Below are positions 1 through 14,186 of a stretch of 64,000 bases of DNA, one piece after another. Position 1 is the stretch's first letter, and the number at the start of each line of letters is the position of its first letter. The notes under the pieces were generated by a model, which was given only the letters and a program-made list of their open reading frames with translations, had not been told where the DNA came from and made no database searches. This stretch comes from Acidianus manzaensis. GTDB lineage: Archaea > Thermoproteota > Thermoprotei_A > Sulfolobales > Sulfolobaceae. Made by a program: the position numbers and the translations under genes. The stretch lies in the NCBI RefSeq assembly GCF_002116695.1, contig NZ_CP020477.1, forward strand, positions 855,501-919,500, given 5' to 3'.

Positions 1-1
1 T

Positions 2-778
2 CAAGTTCAACATCATTTTGCTCATGCTTTAAGCGTTGCGTCAGAAAATGGAATTGAGGAGGGAGTAGCGATAACAATTGATGGAATAGGATACGGAGAC
101 GATGGTAACGCATGGGGTGGAGAAGTAATAAAATTCGATGGAATTAAGTATTCAAGAGAGTTTCATCTGGAATACGTTCCTTATCCTGGTGGAGATATAA
201 ATGCTTTAAAACCTGAAAGAATGTTAGCAATTTTCCTTTCTAGAATATTAACTTTTGACGAAATAAGTAAATTTGTAAAATTAGATAGTAGAGAACTAAG
301 AGTTATAGAACATCAGTTAAAAGAGAAAACGCTTATGACTTCTAGTACAGGCAGATTTTTAGATGCAATATCGGCGTTTTTAGGAGTATGTAATAAAAGA
401 ACTTATGAAGGAGAGCCTGCAATAAAGCTTGAAGCATTTAGTAAAGGTAAATTATTAGATTTTGAATTTGACTTGAGAAATGATGAGATTATTACAGAAA
501 AAGCTTTTGAGTGGTTAATTCAGAATAAAGATAAAGATGGTAGAGATTTAGCTTATACTATTCAATACAAATTAGGTAAGGCTTTAGTTAAAACTGCATT
601 AAAATTAAATCCAGAAAAAATTCTAGTTTCTGGTGGCGCATCAGTAAACGAAATTATACTTAAGGGTATTATGGAGAATTCGGAAGGCGTAGAAGTTATT
701 ACTCCGAATAAAGTTCCTGCAGGTGATGGAGGAATAGCGCTAGGACAAGTATTTTATTCATCGTTTATTGAAAGTTAA
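2..778 (+). CDS. hypF: HypF, C-terminal part (carbamoyltransferase for the hydrogenase cyanide ligand)
   Basis: The gene enters from the left edge, so only about 258 C-terminal residues are present. HypF transfers a carbamoyl group from carbamoyl phosphate to the C-terminal cysteine of HypE, the first step towards the CN ligands of the [NiFe] cofactor. The visible part is the Kae1-like domain: it opens with [12 protein letters not shown], followed by [15 protein letters not shown], and ends near [15 protein letters not shown], all typical of HypF. The frame is open upstream of the first internal ATG at 221, which is therefore not the start. It converges on the maturation protease gene, so it is not part of the minus-strand hyn/hyp operon. 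Confidence 0.93.
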   Translation, partial: QVQHHFAHALSVASENGIEEGVAITIDGIGYGDDGNAWGGEVIKFDGIKYSREFHLEYVPYPGGDINALKPERMLAIFLSRILTFDEISKFVKLDSRELRVIEHQLKEKTLMTSSTGRFLDAISAFLGVCNKRTYEGEPAIKLEAFSKGKLLDFEFDLRNDEIITEKAFEWLIQNKDKDGRDLAYTIQYKLGKALVKTALKLNPEKILVSGGASVNEIILKGIMENSEGVEVITPNKVPAGDGGIALGQVFYSSFIES

Positions 779-815
779 TATTTTCTGAAATAGGGCACTT
801 ATTGAGTTATAGATT

Positions 816-1295
816 TCAAATCCATGGTTTATCGCTTTTTTCTTTTATACATTGTATAGTCTTATCTATATCTATGATGATTCCGAATTTCTTTAAGAAT
901 TCTTCATATTTGTGAAGTGCTAGATCTATTCTATTTAGCACTTCTTTAGATATTCCTGGCCAATCCATTTTTTCAGGTTTAATTCCTAGGATATAAGCTT
1001 CTTTTGGTGCGTTCTCAGATTTTATAGCTAAAGACATTATTTGAATAGGGGATAGTCTATGAGGATCCTTTATTTCTATATCTTCTAGATTGTTTATATC
1101 AATTTTGAACATGCCAAACTCTTCATTCATCATCATAGCATCAATAAAAATTACTATATCATCTTTTTGAATGAAAGTCAGTGCTTGGAATCCATTAGCT
1201 TCTGCATCTAATGCTCCAATACACTCTGCTGTTATTGAGCCTATAGCATCATCTCCATAAAGTCTATTCCCTAGTCCTATAACTTTGACAGCCAT
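816..1295 (-). CDS. Hydrogenase maturation protease (HyaD/HycI family)
   Basis: Endopeptidase that removes the C-terminal tail of a [NiFe]-hydrogenase large subunit after nickel insertion. The N-terminus has the family signature [13 protein letters not shown]. The three nickel-sensing residues of the family can be placed at D16 (GDD), D52 (FIDAM) and H79 (DPHRL). At 159 residues it has the usual length. It is the last gene of the minus-strand hyn/hyp operon and overlaps the preceding gene by 19 bases. HynL in the same operon has a 21-residue tail after its last CxxCxxH motif and is the likely substrate. Confidence 0.9.
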   Translation of the reverse strand: MAVKVIGLGNRLYGDDAIGSITAECIGALDAEANGFQALTFIQKDDIVIFIDAMMMNEEFGMFKIDINNLEDIEIKDPHRLSPIQIMSLAIKSENAPKEAYILGIKPEKMDWPGISKEVLNRIDLALHKYEEFLKKFGIIIDIDKTIQCIKEKSDKPWI

Positions 1296-1708
1296 TCTAT
1301 TTTCTCCTCTAATCTCTTATTTAATTCTTTAACCTTTTCTTCGCTATAATCTCCTTTATAGTATATTGCATATATTTTATTAAATTTTCCGAAAATCAAT
1401 AATCCATAAGCTATGTCTTCAACGTAATACCTTCCATCTAAACCTGGTCTAATAAGTTCTAACATTTCCCAAGGATCATTAGTTTCTAGAACAAATTCTT
1501 TTTCTGATATACCTTCTGGAGCATACCTACTGCTTCCTACTAGAAGAACTATGTCTGGAGATAATTTTTTCACTTCTTCTGTAGCAGCAATAGGATCCAT
1601 TTCAAGATCTAATACGTTATCTTTATTTTTCCATTTATTGTATAATTCTTCTATAACTTGGCCGTCTGGAGTAGAGAAAAATGGAATAAAGCCTATTACT
1701 ATTTTCAC
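1277..1708 (-). CDS. Probable degenerate homologue of the maturation protease
   Basis: 143 residues, not recognised by any clear family motif. By eye it can be laid along its downstream neighbour: [13 protein letters not shown] against [29 protein letters not shown] against [25 protein letters not shown] against [10 protein letters not shown], and a C-terminal charged helix with similar spacing. In that alignment the metal ligands are lost, with the aspartate replaced by G/S and the histidine by W. It overlaps the genes on both sides (4 and 19 bases), so it is translated with them. A non-catalytic partner or chaperone role is inference; it may instead be an unrelated hydrogenase accessory protein. 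Confidence 0.5.
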   Translation of the reverse strand: MKIVIGFIPFFSTPDGQVIEELYNKWKNKDNVLDLEMDPIAATEEVKKLSPDIVLLVGSSRYAPEGISEKEFVLETNDPWEMLELIRPGLDGRYYVEDIAYGLLIFGKFNKIYAIYYKGDYSEEKVKELNKRLEEKIEWLSKL

Positions 1709-1923
1709 TTTTTCACCATATTTCCTTTAATTTTATTTATTAATTCTAGAAGATCTTTAGCGTTATATTCTTTTAATAACTTGTTAATGTCATATTCATT
1801 TGTTGGTGGATTTATTTGATATATTACTTGTAAAAGTTCATCTTTAAATGGCTTTTGAACTTCATTTTTTATTACATCTCTAACAGCTATTATTTCATGA
1901 ATAATGTCAAGAATGGAACTCAT
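1705..1923 (-). CDS. Small helical protein of the hydrogenase operon
   Basis: About 72 residues, no recognised domain, predicted mostly helical, with charged and hydrophobic residues alternating. An ATG at 1923 is preceded by GGTGA at good spacing, so it is preferred over the GTG at 1932. The gene lies between hypE and the degenerate protease-like gene and overlaps the latter by 4 bases, which implies co-translation and a role in hydrogenase maturation. No function can be assigned from sequence. Confidence 0.6.
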   Translation of the reverse strand: MSSILDIIHEIIAVRDVIKNEVQKPFKDELLQVIYQINPPTNEYDINKLLKEYNAKDLLELINKIKGNMVKK

Positions 1924-1933
1924 TTGAATCACC

Positions 1934-2950
1934 TTAGCATATTCTAGGTACTATATCACCTGAAGGCATTTCTAATATCTTAGCTCCACCAATTTCGGTT
2001 CTTACTATAACTAACTTTTCGTTATCATGGTTCGTAGGTTGAATTACTTTTCCGATAATTTTAGGTTCGAAGCCTAAATCTTCTAGCTCTTTAACTATTT
2101 CTTTGCTAGCACTAGGATTTACTGATAGTACTGCAACTCCTTCGTTTGCTAGAACTAAAGGATCTAATCCAGTTATCTGAGTTACTGATTTTACTTCTTC
2201 TGGAATAGGAATTTCTTTCTCTTCTATGACTATCATTTTATTTGATAGTTGAGCCCATTCATTTAGCGTAGCGGCTAATCCTCCTCTAGTTGGATCTCTC
2301 GCTGCATGTATATCATTAGGAAAATCATTAAATAATTTTAACAGTTTAGTTAAAGGTTTTACATCACTTTTTAAGGTTGATTCTATTTCGTATTGTAATG
2401 AAGCTATAAGAGCTCCATGAACACCTATATTTCCAGTTACTATTATTACATCTCCATCAAGTATATTATCAACTATAGGATTTTTCTCTACTATTCCTAA
2501 ACCTACAGTATTTATTATTATCCCAGACATGGAATTTGCTGGCATTACTTTGAAGTCTCCTCCAACTAAAGATATGTTATTTTCTTTCAAAACGTTAATT
2601 AGATCAGTAGTTATCTTATCTAGGTCATCTAATGGAAATCCCTCACTTACTACTATAGAATCTAGCATTGCTAATGGTTTAGCTCCCATCATTACTACAT
2701 CATTAATAGTTCCAGAAGCAGCTAGTGTTCCTATACTTCCTCCTGGAAAGAAATAAGGATTAATAGTATGAGAATCAGTAGCTATGACAATTTTACCTTG
2801 AACAATAGCACCATCATCTGGATGATCTAATCCTACTCCATTATCAGTTTTTTTAAGATATTCTGGTAATTTTGAGAAAATATATTTATCTAATATGTTT
2901 TGAGTATCCTTTCCTCCATTACCATGAGATAAAAGTATTTTATCTACCAT
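1934..2950 (-). CDS. hypE: HypE, first copy (carbamoyl dehydratase for CN ligand synthesis)
   Basis: HypE dehydrates the carbamoyl group received from HypF to a thiocyanate on its C-terminal cysteine and passes CN to the HypC-HypD complex. Visible features are the PurM-like N-terminal [31 protein letters not shown] and [15 protein letters not shown], and the catalytic C-terminus VPRIC. The length of 338 residues is normal. The ATG at 2950 has GGTGA upstream and is preferred over GTG at 2959. It overlaps the end of hypC by 11 bases. A paralogue lies at 54102-55169. Confidence 0.95.
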   Translation of the reverse strand: MVDKILLSHGNGGKDTQNILDKYIFSKLPEYLKKTDNGVGLDHPDDGAIVQGKIVIATDSHTINPYFFPGGSIGTLAASGTINDVVMMGAKPLAMLDSIVVSEGFPLDDLDKITTDLINVLKENNISLVGGDFKVMPANSMSGIIINTVGLGIVEKNPIVDNILDGDVIIVTGNIGVHGALIASLQYEIESTLKSDVKPLTKLLKLFNDFPNDIHAARDPTRGGLAATLNEWAQLSNKMIVIEEKEIPIPEEVKSVTQITGLDPLVLANEGVAVLSVNPSASKEIVKELEDLGFEPKIIGKVIQPTNHDNEKLVIVRTEIGGAKILEMPSGDIVPRIC

Positions 2951-3260
2951 TAGATTCACCTTCTAATTCTTTAAGAACTCCGGACATTATGCTCATGTAT
3001 TCATTTACTGCTTTGTCAGGATCTTCTCCTTCAATTTCTGCTGTCTCTCTTATTTGATCAGCTATGAATTTGATATTTTCAATTACTTCTTCTTTGCTTA
3101 ACTTAGCAATTATGACTCCTGCATGCACCATAACATAATCTCCTTTGTTTAGATTTTCTACTCCTATAGCAACTTTCTTAAATGTATTACCACCTAAATC
3201 TACTGTAGCCATAACGTCAGAATCTATCGAAATAACTTTTGCAGGAACTGCCCAGCACAT
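2940..3260 (-). CDS. hypC: HypC, first copy (cofactor chaperone)
   Basis: HypC binds HypD and carries the Fe(CN)2CO group to the large subunit through its N-terminal cysteine. The protein starts [12 protein letters not shown], with C2 in the required position, and has the OB-fold signature [15 protein letters not shown] near residue 45. At 106 residues it is slightly longer than bacterial HypC owing to a charged helical C-terminal tail. It has GGTGA before the ATG, follows hypD after one base, and runs into hypE. Other hypC genes lie at 55436-55708 and at the right edge from 63946. Confidence 0.95.
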   Translation of the reverse strand: MCWAVPAKVISIDSDVMATVDLGGNTFKKVAIGVENLNKGDYVMVHAGVIIAKLSKEEVIENIKFIADQIRETAEIEGEDPDKAVNEYMSIMSGVLKELEGESNGR

Positions 3261-3261
3261 T

Positions 3262-4446
3262 TTATTTCACCTCTTTTAATGCATCTAATACTTTTTGTGA
3301 TGATCCAAACCTAGCCCAAACTGCGCATGCTCCTTCCATAGAAACCATACAAGGACCCCAGGGCCTAGCTGGAGTACAAGCTTTCATAAATAATGGACAA
3401 TCAGTAGGATACGCAGTTCCTAAAGTTACATCATTGCACTTACATCCGGGAGGCAAATCGTAATCCCAAGGTTTAGTATTAGATATTAATAATCTAGCAT
3501 TTTTATCCTTTAAATTATCCTTCAAGTCCATTCCACTTTTAGGTATTGCTCCAATACCCCTCCATATTGTATCTACAACATCAAAAACTTCTCTTATTTC
3601 TTCTTGAGCATAAGTATTTCCTTGCATTTTTACTACTCTTTTATATTCTAAATTAGTGTATTTTATATTTCCAGTATATAAATCCTTTAATATTGTTAAA
3701 ATTCCTGTTAAAACATCTATAGGTTCAAATCCTGTTACTACAGCTGGTATATGATATTCTTTTGGGAAGAAATCCCATCCTATTGCACCTATTATCGTTG
3801 ACACGTGACCTGGTCCAATAACACCCGATACTGGAGTATTTTTACTTGCTTTGTGAATTTTGACTGCATATTCAGCTGCTGGTGCGGTTAATTTTGTAGC
3901 AGAATAAAACATTAAATTCTTAGGTACTTTATCCTTAGCAAAAAGTACGGCATAACTTGGAATAGTAGTTTCAAATCCAACTCCAAAGAATATTGATTGC
4001 TTATTATCTTTCTTAGCGTCTTCTATAGCATCAGCAAAACTATAAACTATTCTAACGTCTGCTCCTAACGCTTTTGCTTCTGCTAAACTTCCTATTTCTC
4101 CTTTTTTGTAATGATTAACAGTGGGTAATTTGAAAACATCACCAAAAGTATAAATCCTATAGCCCTCCATTGCTAATTTAATCATGTTTTCTATATCGCT
4201 TGAAGGGGTAACACATACTGGACAGCCTGGACCAGGAATTAGTTCCACTTCAGAAGGCATTAATGCTCTTAAACCATAATGGGTTGTAGTCCACTCGTGT
4301 GAACCGCAAAAATTCATGATTTTTATTCTATCTAGATTAGTTTTTTTAGTAACTTTTGGAGCTAATTTGTGAATCTCATCTGAAAGTTTTCCGGCTAATT
4401 GAGAATTTTCTCTAAATAATAATTCTATCTCTTTTGGAAGTTCCAT
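3262..4446 (-). CDS. hypD: HypD, first copy (Fe-S scaffold for Fe(CN)2CO assembly)
   Basis: HypD, with HypC, is the site where iron receives its CN and CO ligands. Family motifs are intact: [33 protein letters not shown] and, at the C-terminus, the 4Fe-4S ligand region CKCND...DCPLFMKAC...GACAVWARF. 394 residues. It lies in the minus-strand hyn/hyp operon between a hydrogenase-associated gene of unknown role and hypC. A second copy is at 55705-56835. Confidence 0.95.
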   Translation of the reverse strand: MELPKEIELLFRENSQLAGKLSDEIHKLAPKVTKKTNLDRIKIMNFCGSHEWTTTHYGLRALMPSEVELIPGPGCPVCVTPSSDIENMIKLAMEGYRIYTFGDVFKLPTVNHYKKGEIGSLAEAKALGADVRIVYSFADAIEDAKKDNKQSIFFGVGFETTIPSYAVLFAKDKVPKNLMFYSATKLTAPAAEYAVKIHKASKNTPVSGVIGPGHVSTIIGAIGWDFFPKEYHIPAVVTGFEPIDVLTGILTILKDLYTGNIKYTNLEYKRVVKMQGNTYAQEEIREVFDVVDTIWRGIGAIPKSGMDLKDNLKDKNARLLISNTKPWDYDLPPGCKCNDVTLGTAYPTDCPLFMKACTPARPWGPCMVSMEGACAVWARFGSSQKVLDALKEVK

Positions 4447-4464
4447 TTTTGTCTCACCTTATAT

Positions 4465-5062
4465 TTAGTCAATCTTATTTAAAAAATTTTTTTGATAACT
4501 TTGTAAAAATTCTACTGTAGAATCCATTTTATTTCTTAGCATAGATATTAATTTTGCTATATCCTCGTATTCTCCCCTATTATATATAGTTATGACGTAT
4601 CTAGACAATTCATCATTAACTCTCGTAATTGATATTTGTTCGTAGTTCTTAGAGTTTAATTCATTTCTTGATATAGTGAATCCTCTCAAATCCCAAGAAT
4701 CATGAGATATTTTTAAAGGTGGTAAAACTCTTTCAAAACTAATACTCAATTCAGCATAATCAATGTTTCCACATCCGCTTTCTTTCATTGCCCTTATCAT
4801 CTCTCCAGATGCTAACTGAAAATCACCGTACTCTTCTGAAATTACTGTAAAAGTTCTAGGTTGATAATATATTTCTCCTAGATTTTTCTTAGCAAAAGCT
4901 CCATTTTCATTTATTGGAATATAAACGTACCCTGTATTTCCGCTTAATTTTATTTGAGGAACCTCATAGCCTAAACCAGCTAATCTTCCAGCAAAAGCAT
5001 AAAGATCTGGTTCAGAGAAAACTCTTACAGTAAATACTCCAGTAAATCCAGAAGCAGATACT

Positions 5063-5070
<8 letters not shown>
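4465..5070 (-). CDS. Hydrogenase-operon protein of unknown function
   Basis: 201 soluble residues with no recognised domain. The N-terminal third is glycine-rich beta/alpha sequence (GFTGVFTVRVFSEPD, LAGLGYEVPQI), and the C-terminal third is charged and helical. It starts 8 bases inside the end of the Rieske gene and is followed by hypD, so it is part of the hyn operon. The segment DLRGFTISRNELNSKNY resembles LTGIIISNTKNLNMNQ in the 171-residue gene at 41678-42193, which also accompanies Isp-like genes. The two may be distant homologues; this is weak evidence. Confidence 0.6.
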
Positions 5071-7314
<2,244 letters not shown>

Positions 7315-7371
7315 ATTTTTCACCTTTTATAACTTTTATAAAAGAGAATATATAAAATATAAAAAAACATT

Positions 7372-8733
<1,362 letters not shown>

Positions 8734-8743
8734 TGATTCTCAC

Positions 8744-9562
8744 CTATTTTTCGTTTCTCCTATAAGTCATGAAGTACCATTCTCTAACTTTACCTAGATA
8801 GAATTCAAACATATGAAATCCTCTAGTATATGGTAAAGTTGCTATTAATATTTCAGCTACTAATATATGCGCTCCTAATAAATTATCATACCATGTTATT
8901 GCATTAGGTATATGGGATGTAGCTAGAAATCCTAGAACTATGTCTATATATAATAATAGGAAAAACCACCAGTCTCCAGCTCTTAGAGTCAATCCTTCAG
9001 CTAACGCGTGGAATTTGTGCCCTAAGTATATTCCTAATAAGATCATTAGTAAATATGTAATATACTGCCCATTTAATATAACAGTTAAAGGTCCCCATAT
9101 ATCGTGTACAAAAGGATATGACGTAGGCGTGAGTGGAGATAAGCCATAAGTTAATGATAGTAATCCATCAGTAGAACTTTCTGGAATAGCTAATGGAAAT
9201 AATATTTTATAAGGAGGAATATAATATGCCCAAAACACCATATGTTGAGCCAATAGGAATATGATTACTATTAGCGATAGATGCATCAGTAATCCTACGC
9301 CGGTAGTTATAGGTTTTCTTTTCATTCCCACTTTGCTAGAATTGGAAAAAGTATTCACTAATTGTTTAGTTTTTTCAAATGATGATACGTTACCTCTGAT
9401 AGTTGTAGTATAAACAACATAAGGTTTGTGATATGTAGCAAAATATCTGAATACTCTATACGATGCACCAAAAAAGAATAGAAGAATTGTAGGTATGAAT
9501 AAATCCAGAGCTAAAGGATATAGAGAATCGCCCAAATTATATGGTCCAAATAACGCGACCAT
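8744..9562 (-). CDS. isp1: Isp1, b-type cytochrome membrane anchor (NarI-like)
   Basis: Polytopic membrane protein of about 272 residues with roughly five hydrophobic segments and histidines in the helices (for example [27 protein letters not shown]), as expected for a di-heme b subunit of the NarI/HdrE type. The conserved C-terminal pattern [18 protein letters not shown] is also found in the paralogue at 43761 as KGWHMFGYYLGKGFRGYSY. The ATG at 9562 is preferred; GTG at 9571 overlaps the hynS stop. It transfers electrons between the hydrogenase and Isp2 or quinone. Confidence 0.88.
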   Translation of the reverse strand: MVALFGPYNLGDSLYPLALDLFIPTILLFFFGASYRVFRYFATYHKPYVVYTTTIRGNVSSFEKTKQLVNTFSNSSKVGMKRKPITTGVGLLMHLSLIVIIFLLAQHMVFWAYYIPPYKILFPLAIPESSTDGLLSLTYGLSPLTPTSYPFVHDIWGPLTVILNGQYITYLLMILLGIYLGHKFHALAEGLTLRAGDWWFFLLLYIDIVLGFLATSHIPNAITWYDNLLGAHILVAEILIATLPYTRGFHMFEFYLGKVREWYFMTYRRNEK

Positions 9563-9567
9563 ATAGA

Positions 9568-10830
9568 TCACTTTGACCTTAATCCGCCTTTTTTAACCAT
9601 TTTCTTTTCAGCTAATCCTGCTGCAGCGCCTAGAACTACACCTGCACCTATTAGTCCTGCTGTTGTTAACGTTGACGAAGGTGTTGGTACTTGCAATGGT
9701 TTATAAAATGGCTCATAGAGATCAGTAAATCCTGGCATAGTACAGCCGATGCATACTGCGCCCGTTCTAGTTGGTCCTCCGATTCCTCCTACCCATCCAT
9801 ATTTATTCCATGGACAATTAGATACAGGACCTTTACATCCAACTTCAAATAAGCAAGCAGCTGTAGGCTGACCTGGTTGAGTTCTGAATTCTCCTGCTGC
9901 GTACCATGCAGCTCTTGGGCATTGTTCGTGAACGGTATATCTAAAGAAATACATAGGTCTCCAGTATTGATCAAGTTCAGGTAATGGCGCTAATCCTCCA
10001 GCCCATAAAACTAAATTAGCTAGAGTTCTCATAATTCCGTTACCATTTGCTGGACATCCAGGAACTGCGATAGCAGGTTTTACTGATGCAGAAGGAGCTG
10101 GAGTAATATCTAGGTAGGAATTAGGATTTTTAACAAAAGTATAAAACGGTGTTGCGCCAGCTTTTGCATTCAAATAATTATCTTCATAAAATCTACTCAA
10201 TAATCCCTTATAACCTCTTAATGGATCGTCAAAAAATCCTACAGCACCGGTAGGTGAAGGAGACCATGATGGTGTTATGAATTTTGGTGGTGGCTGATAT
10301 ACTTTATCTCCAATTAAACCTCCATATGATGCACAGTTGCCTACAGATAATACAGCTACAGCATTAGGTAATAACTCAGCTACCCATTGATTAAGGCTTT
10401 TAGGTCCTAACATTCCCCAGCTTCCGGGGTTACTTGGATTGTATTGCCTTGCTGTGTTATCGTCAGGAAAACTGCCTTCCAATACTAGGACATAAGGATT
10501 ATAATTGCCCGCTATTATATTATTTAAAACGTCTATAGCTTGTTCTCCTTGTTGTGGCATTAATGATGGCCAGAAAGATACTTTTACGCTTCCTGGTCCT
10601 ATTAATGGACTAGCTCCAAAAAGTACTTGAACTACAGTAGGATCAGTAGCTTGGATTATTGCAGTAGTATTTCCTTCACATGCTTGTGCTTCGAACCATA
10701 CTATATTGACATCTCCATTCTTTATCATACTAGCTGCTTTTCCTATTGCTTTGTCCCATTCTGGAGCAGCTAACATTGTCGCAGTTAATGCTAATTTAAG
10801 AAAATCCCTTCTAGAAATTTTGAATGACAT
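9568..10830 (-). CDS. hynS: [NiFe]-hydrogenase small subunit HynS with Tat signal
   Basis: 420 residues. The Tat leader [12 protein letters not shown] shows export with the large subunit. Proximal cluster ligands are C51, C166 (GNCASYGG) and C259 (PGCPAN), but the usual second Cys of the CxxC is Asn54 (QACEGN). Distal cluster: H301, C304, C326, C332. Medial [3Fe-4S]-type cluster: C339, C360, C363. A hydrophobic helix at about 388-406 followed by lysines anchors it in the membrane. It is the first gene of the minus-strand operon; AT-rich promoter-like sequence lies just upstream. Confidence 0.95.
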   Translation of the reverse strand: MSFKISRRDFLKLALTATMLAAPEWDKAIGKAASMIKNGDVNIVWFEAQACEGNTTAIIQATDPTVVQVLFGASPLIGPGSVKVSFWPSLMPQQGEQAIDVLNNIIAGNYNPYVLVLEGSFPDDNTARQYNPSNPGSWGMLGPKSLNQWVAELLPNAVAVLSVGNCASYGGLIGDKVYQPPPKFITPSWSPSPTGAVGFFDDPLRGYKGLLSRFYEDNYLNAKAGATPFYTFVKNPNSYLDITPAPSASVKPAIAVPGCPANGNGIMRTLANLVLWAGGLAPLPELDQYWRPMYFFRYTVHEQCPRAAWYAAGEFRTQPGQPTAACLFEVGCKGPVSNCPWNKYGWVGGIGGPTRTGAVCIGCTMPGFTDLYEPFYKPLQVPTPSSTLTTAGLIGAGVVLGAAAGLAEKKMVKKGGLRSK

Positions 10831-11226
10831 TTGCTTATCTCTATTTTTTGGAAGCTAAAATATACGTTTTTATAAAAAATACTATTTTTTATGAGAAACC
10901 TTGTTAATGAGAATATTTTTAGTATACTATTCAAATTAAGAACGTGAAATCAGATAAGTTTTCCTAATTATAGAAGCTTTGAGGCTTTCAAGTTATGCAT
11001 AATTAATATTTTTAAAATGTTAATAATACTTTTGCCTTTAATTCTTTTTTATGTTCTATTTGAAGATAAAATATATTAATACTGTTAAGTTATGAATTGT
11101 TTCATTTTAAGAAGGTAAAACTTTAGATTTTTCTTAAATCTTCAGAGGTTATAATAACTTAACATTTGCAGTATATGGTACTATAATAGCAATAAGTATT
11201 TATTTTCATTTTTTAAATAATAATTA
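10831..11226. other. Intergenic region with divergent promoters (hynS / TPR gene)
   Basis: 396 bases without a credible gene. Very AT-rich. TATA-like stretches lie close to both ends: around 10855-10875 (minus strand, for hynS) and around 11190-11215 (plus strand, for the TPR gene). I see no RNA gene or repeat here. Confidence 0.5.
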
Positions 11227-11775
11227 ATGTCAACTTTTGGTTTAGGTAACGTAAAAATTAAGGAGCTTAATGATCTTATTAAGAAAGATCCAAAAGATCC
11301 ATGGCCTCATTTTATGTTAGCTGAAATATATTCAGATTATGATTATGATAACGCTATTAAAGAGTATGATAGTGCTATATCTTTAGATCCGCATGTAGTC
11401 GATTTCCATTATAAGAAAGCATTGCTTCTTTTTAGACTAGGAAAATTTAAAGAAGCCATTGACTGCCTAGAAAATGCTTCTTTAATAGACTATTCTAACT
11501 CTTCTATGTATTATTATTTTGAAGGTACTCTTTATGATGAGAATAAAGATTATACTCATGCAATTGAAAAATATATGAAGGCTTTAGATAAAGATAAAGA
11601 TAATATATGGATTTTTGAAGCAATGATTCTTGATATGATTCAAGTAGGTTTTTTAGATAAAGCAATAGAAGAAATTGATAAAAAGATATTGGAAGACAAA
11701 AAAGATGTTAAATTTCTTTCTGACCTTAAGGAAAAGGTAATGAGATTAAAAAGTAATGTTAACAAATCCGCTTAA
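11227..11775 (+). CDS. Tetratricopeptide-repeat protein
   Basis: 182 residues made of about four TPR-like helix pairs. Examples are WPHFMLAEIYSDYDYDNAI, VDFHYKKALLLFRLGKFKEAI and YYFEGTLYDENKDYTHAIEKY, each with the A/G/Y pattern of the repeat. No signal peptide, so a cytosolic protein-interaction scaffold. The start is close to leaderless. Its 3' end overlaps the convergent UbiA gene by 30 bases. It lies divergent from hynS, but a link to hydrogenase is not shown. Confidence 0.8.
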   Translation: MSTFGLGNVKIKELNDLIKKDPKDPWPHFMLAEIYSDYDYDNAIKEYDSAISLDPHVVDFHYKKALLLFRLGKFKEAIDCLENASLIDYSNSSMYYYFEGTLYDENKDYTHAIEKYMKALDKDKDNIWIFEAMILDMIQVGFLDKAIEEIDKKILEDKKDVKFLSDLKEKVMRLKSNVNKSA

Positions 11776-12669
11776 TAATATTAAAATAATATAGAAAATA
11801 CCAAAGAGCGTTAGAATGTTAGCCGTTTGTGGATCAGAATCTTTAGGCAATTTTCTCGATATAAATAAGGCTTTGTTAATAGCAAACGGCATAGTTATCA
11901 TAGTTAATATAGCAAGTAGTGGAATATACCTAAGGATGGCAAGTGGTATTAAAATTAAATACGATAAAATAATTAATGATAAATATAGTATATTAGTAAA
12001 TCTAGGAAATAATATTGCTAATGTCTTTACGTTGCTTTCTTCATCTTTTTCTCTATCTCTCATATTATTAGCAATAAGAATCGATGTTATTAGGAACGCT
12101 ATAGGTAATCCATCAATAAAAACTATATATGATAATAATCCAGTAGCAATATAATAACTCGCAAAAATTATAAACGAGTATGTTATTGGAATTTCAATTT
12201 CTCCTAAAGCTCTATATTTCAAAAGAAACGGCGGTCCATTATACATGTATACGAAAAGTAATCCAATTAAACCAAAAGGTAAAGCGTATAATCTAGATAA
12301 GGTTAGATAACTTGCTATTACTAATGCTATTAATGCCAAGATTATTGCATAAATTAGTGTCTGTTTAGTGCTTAATATCTTATGAATAATTGGATGTAAT
12401 CTATAATTTGCAGTATTACTATTTTCAGTATCTACTTTATATTTGAAGTCAAAATAATCGTTCATTACATCTACAGAAGCATTTAGTAATATAACACCTA
12501 TTAATGTTAATATGTAAAATACCAAGTTAAATATTTTAAGAAAATAAAAACCTAAAACATAAGATAGGCTAACGCAGATAGTTGGCATAATAAATCCCCA
12601 AGGTCTAGTTATTAATATCATATTTTTTATACTACCTAATAGCATCAAATAACAATCTATATTTAGCAA
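11746..12669 (-). CDS. UbiA-family prenyltransferase (MenA-like)
   Basis: Integral membrane enzyme, about 300 residues and some eight or nine hydrophobic helices, that attaches an isoprenoid chain to an acceptor. First Asp-rich motif: NDYFDFKYKVD; second: NNMRDREKDEE. The wording around them is closest to the MenA branch, which suggests quinone (sulfolobusquinone or caldariellaquinone type) synthesis rather than lipid headgroup or heme chemistry; this is inference. The start is uncertain: methionines at 12645 and 12621 would remove a non-typical N-terminal stretch. Confidence 0.82.
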   Translation of the reverse strand: MLNIDCYLMLLGSIKNMILITRPWGFIMPTICVSLSYVLGFYFLKIFNLVFYILTLIGVILLNASVDVMNDYFDFKYKVDTENSNTANYRLHPIIHKILSTKQTLIYAIILALIALVIASYLTLSRLYALPFGLIGLLFVYMYNGPPFLLKYRALGEIEIPITYSFIIFASYYIATGLLSYIVFIDGLPIAFLITSILIANNMRDREKDEESNVKTLAILFPRFTNILYLSLIILSYLILIPLAILRYIPLLAILTMITMPFAINKALFISRKLPKDSDPQTANILTLFGIFYIILILLSGFVNITF

Positions 12670-13076
12670 ATAATAATCTATCTCAAAAAACTGAAAATAA
12701 GGTTAAAATTCATGATTTAATAAAAAATACATACTTTTCCGATTAAATATTAAGTAATGAGTCATTCTTAGTCTCATTAGTTTTATATCATCAAAAGTAT
12801 TCACGTAAAAATATTTTAGATTAAAATACTAACTATTCTTTATCAATAGTTAGATTTAAGTTAATTTCTTTTAGATATTATATTTTCTTAAATTTCAAAT
12901 AGTGCGGGTATGATTCTCTATTAACTTAGTTAATTACTATCATGATATTAGTATATACATCTCTTTTTAACATATATTAGTATCTAAATTTCTCTCATAA
13001 TTGATTACTGAACTATTATGTTTAAGTCTAAATATTTTTAGAAAGACATATATATTCACTCTTTCTACCTTATTTT
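12670..13076. other. Intergenic, AT-rich, no gene seen
   Basis: 407 bases between two divergent genes. No ORF with convincing coding character and no tRNA or clear repeat. A promoter for the downstream DUF364 gene is likely in AAATATTTTTAG-like sequence at about 13030-13045, 30-45 bases before its ATG. Confidence 0.4.
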
Positions 13077-13820
13077 ATGAAGTCTAAAGTTATAGACTAC
13101 TTGATTTCTTATGCTAAAGAAAATGATTCTAGTATTAACTCTGTAAATATTGGAGTAACATGGACATGTGTATTATCAAAATACTGTGGTGTTGCTATAA
13201 CTTATCCTATGACTTCATATGATTCAGATGTAAGAGATTTCGGTAGTCTTGAAGAAAAAAGGGTTAGTGAATTAGCTAAGTATCTTGGATCGTGGAATTT
13301 ACTAGAAGCTAGTGTAGGTTTAGCTGCAATAAATTCGGTAATACAGCCTCATGGTAATGTAGAAGGAAATGGATTAGATATTGCTTTAGAATTAGGTAAA
13401 AATAAGAAAATAGTTATGATTGGAAAATTTCCTGGAATTGAAAAGTTCAAAGAAATTAGTAGAGAATTTATTGTTCTCGAATTAAATCCATTTTTATTGG
13501 ATTATAGAAATAATATACTTCCTTCAACGGCTTCAGAAAGCGTAATATCAAACGCTGATATTGTTATAATTACTGCTAGCGCAATTATCAATAAATCTAT
13601 AGATAGGCTTCTTCAGCTGGCTAAGATGGCTAACGCTTATACTATTCTTTTAGGTCCAAGTACTCCTATGCTAGATGCTATGTTAGATTTTGGAATAGAT
13701 ATGCTTGCAGGAATGAAAGTTAATAGGCCTCAATCTTTTATAAAGAAAATTAGCCAAGGATGCGGAATGATATCTCCAAATAAATTAAATGGAGACGTAA
13801 GCTATATAGTACTAACTTGA
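13077..13820 (+). CDS. DUF364 family protein, first copy
   Basis: 247 residues, putative heavy-metal chelation family (DUF4213 N-terminal part plus DUF364). Typical pieces are GVTWTCVLSKYCGVAIT, LLEASVGLAAINS, a Rossmann-like VMIGKFPG, PSTASESVISNADIVIITASAIIN and GPSTPMLDA, ending with SQGCGMISP. The second copy at 19681-20433 is collinear over its whole length. The function of the family is not established; metal or metallocofactor handling is proposed from its fold. Monocistronic here. Confidence 0.8.
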   Translation: MKSKVIDYLISYAKENDSSINSVNIGVTWTCVLSKYCGVAITYPMTSYDSDVRDFGSLEEKRVSELAKYLGSWNLLEASVGLAAINSVIQPHGNVEGNGLDIALELGKNKKIVMIGKFPGIEKFKEISREFIVLELNPFLLDYRNNILPSTASESVISNADIVIITASAIINKSIDRLLQLAKMANAYTILLGPSTPMLDAMLDFGIDMLAGMKVNRPQSFIKKISQGCGMISPNKLNGDVSYIVLT

Positions 13821-14186
13821 TAGAATAATATGCAATTTAAGGAAAATAATTTTTTCAAAGATATTTTATTGTAATTAAGTTATAAACTGTGATAATGTTT
13901 ATAACCAGCCTAATTATACAATCGTAAAAGTAGTTTGTTATCTCAGAATCTTGTCTTTATTAGAGCAATTCATAGAATTAGCATCTACTTTTCAAATGAT
14001 ACACACTATCGTAAAAATAACTATAATATTTAATAATTTACAATTATATGCTTAATAAAAAAGATTATTTTTATTCTGTTTTATATTTTCCTTATTAATA
14101 TTCTTGTGTTAGAACTACGTTTAACTATAGTTACGTTTAACTTATGTAGAGAAGGTTTAAAATATTAAAATCATTATATTTATGTA
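13821..14186. other. Intergenic region containing one copy of the dispersed element
   Basis: 366 bases between two plus-strand genes. It contains copy A of the dispersed intergenic element (13941-14008). The last 60 bases hold the probable promoter of the CBS gene (TTTAAAATATTAAAATC, 14156-14172). No coding sequence recognised. Confidence 0.45.
13941..14008 (+). repeat. Dispersed intergenic element, copy A
   Basis: Core from 13971 (CATAGAATTAGC) to TCAAATGATACACACTA matches copies at 29020-29059 and, inverted, 48623-48662, with a 2-base indel. Upstream TCTCAGAATC corresponds to the conserved TTCTC region. Not coding. See the finding on this family. Confidence 0.6.

Noticed and set aside
2529..2756. 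Plus-strand ORF opposite hypE
   Set aside because: Antisense shadow of a well conserved gene.
3239..3463. Plus-strand ORF opposite hypD/hypC
   Set aside because: It mirrors the conserved hypD C-terminus and has no family character or ribosome site.
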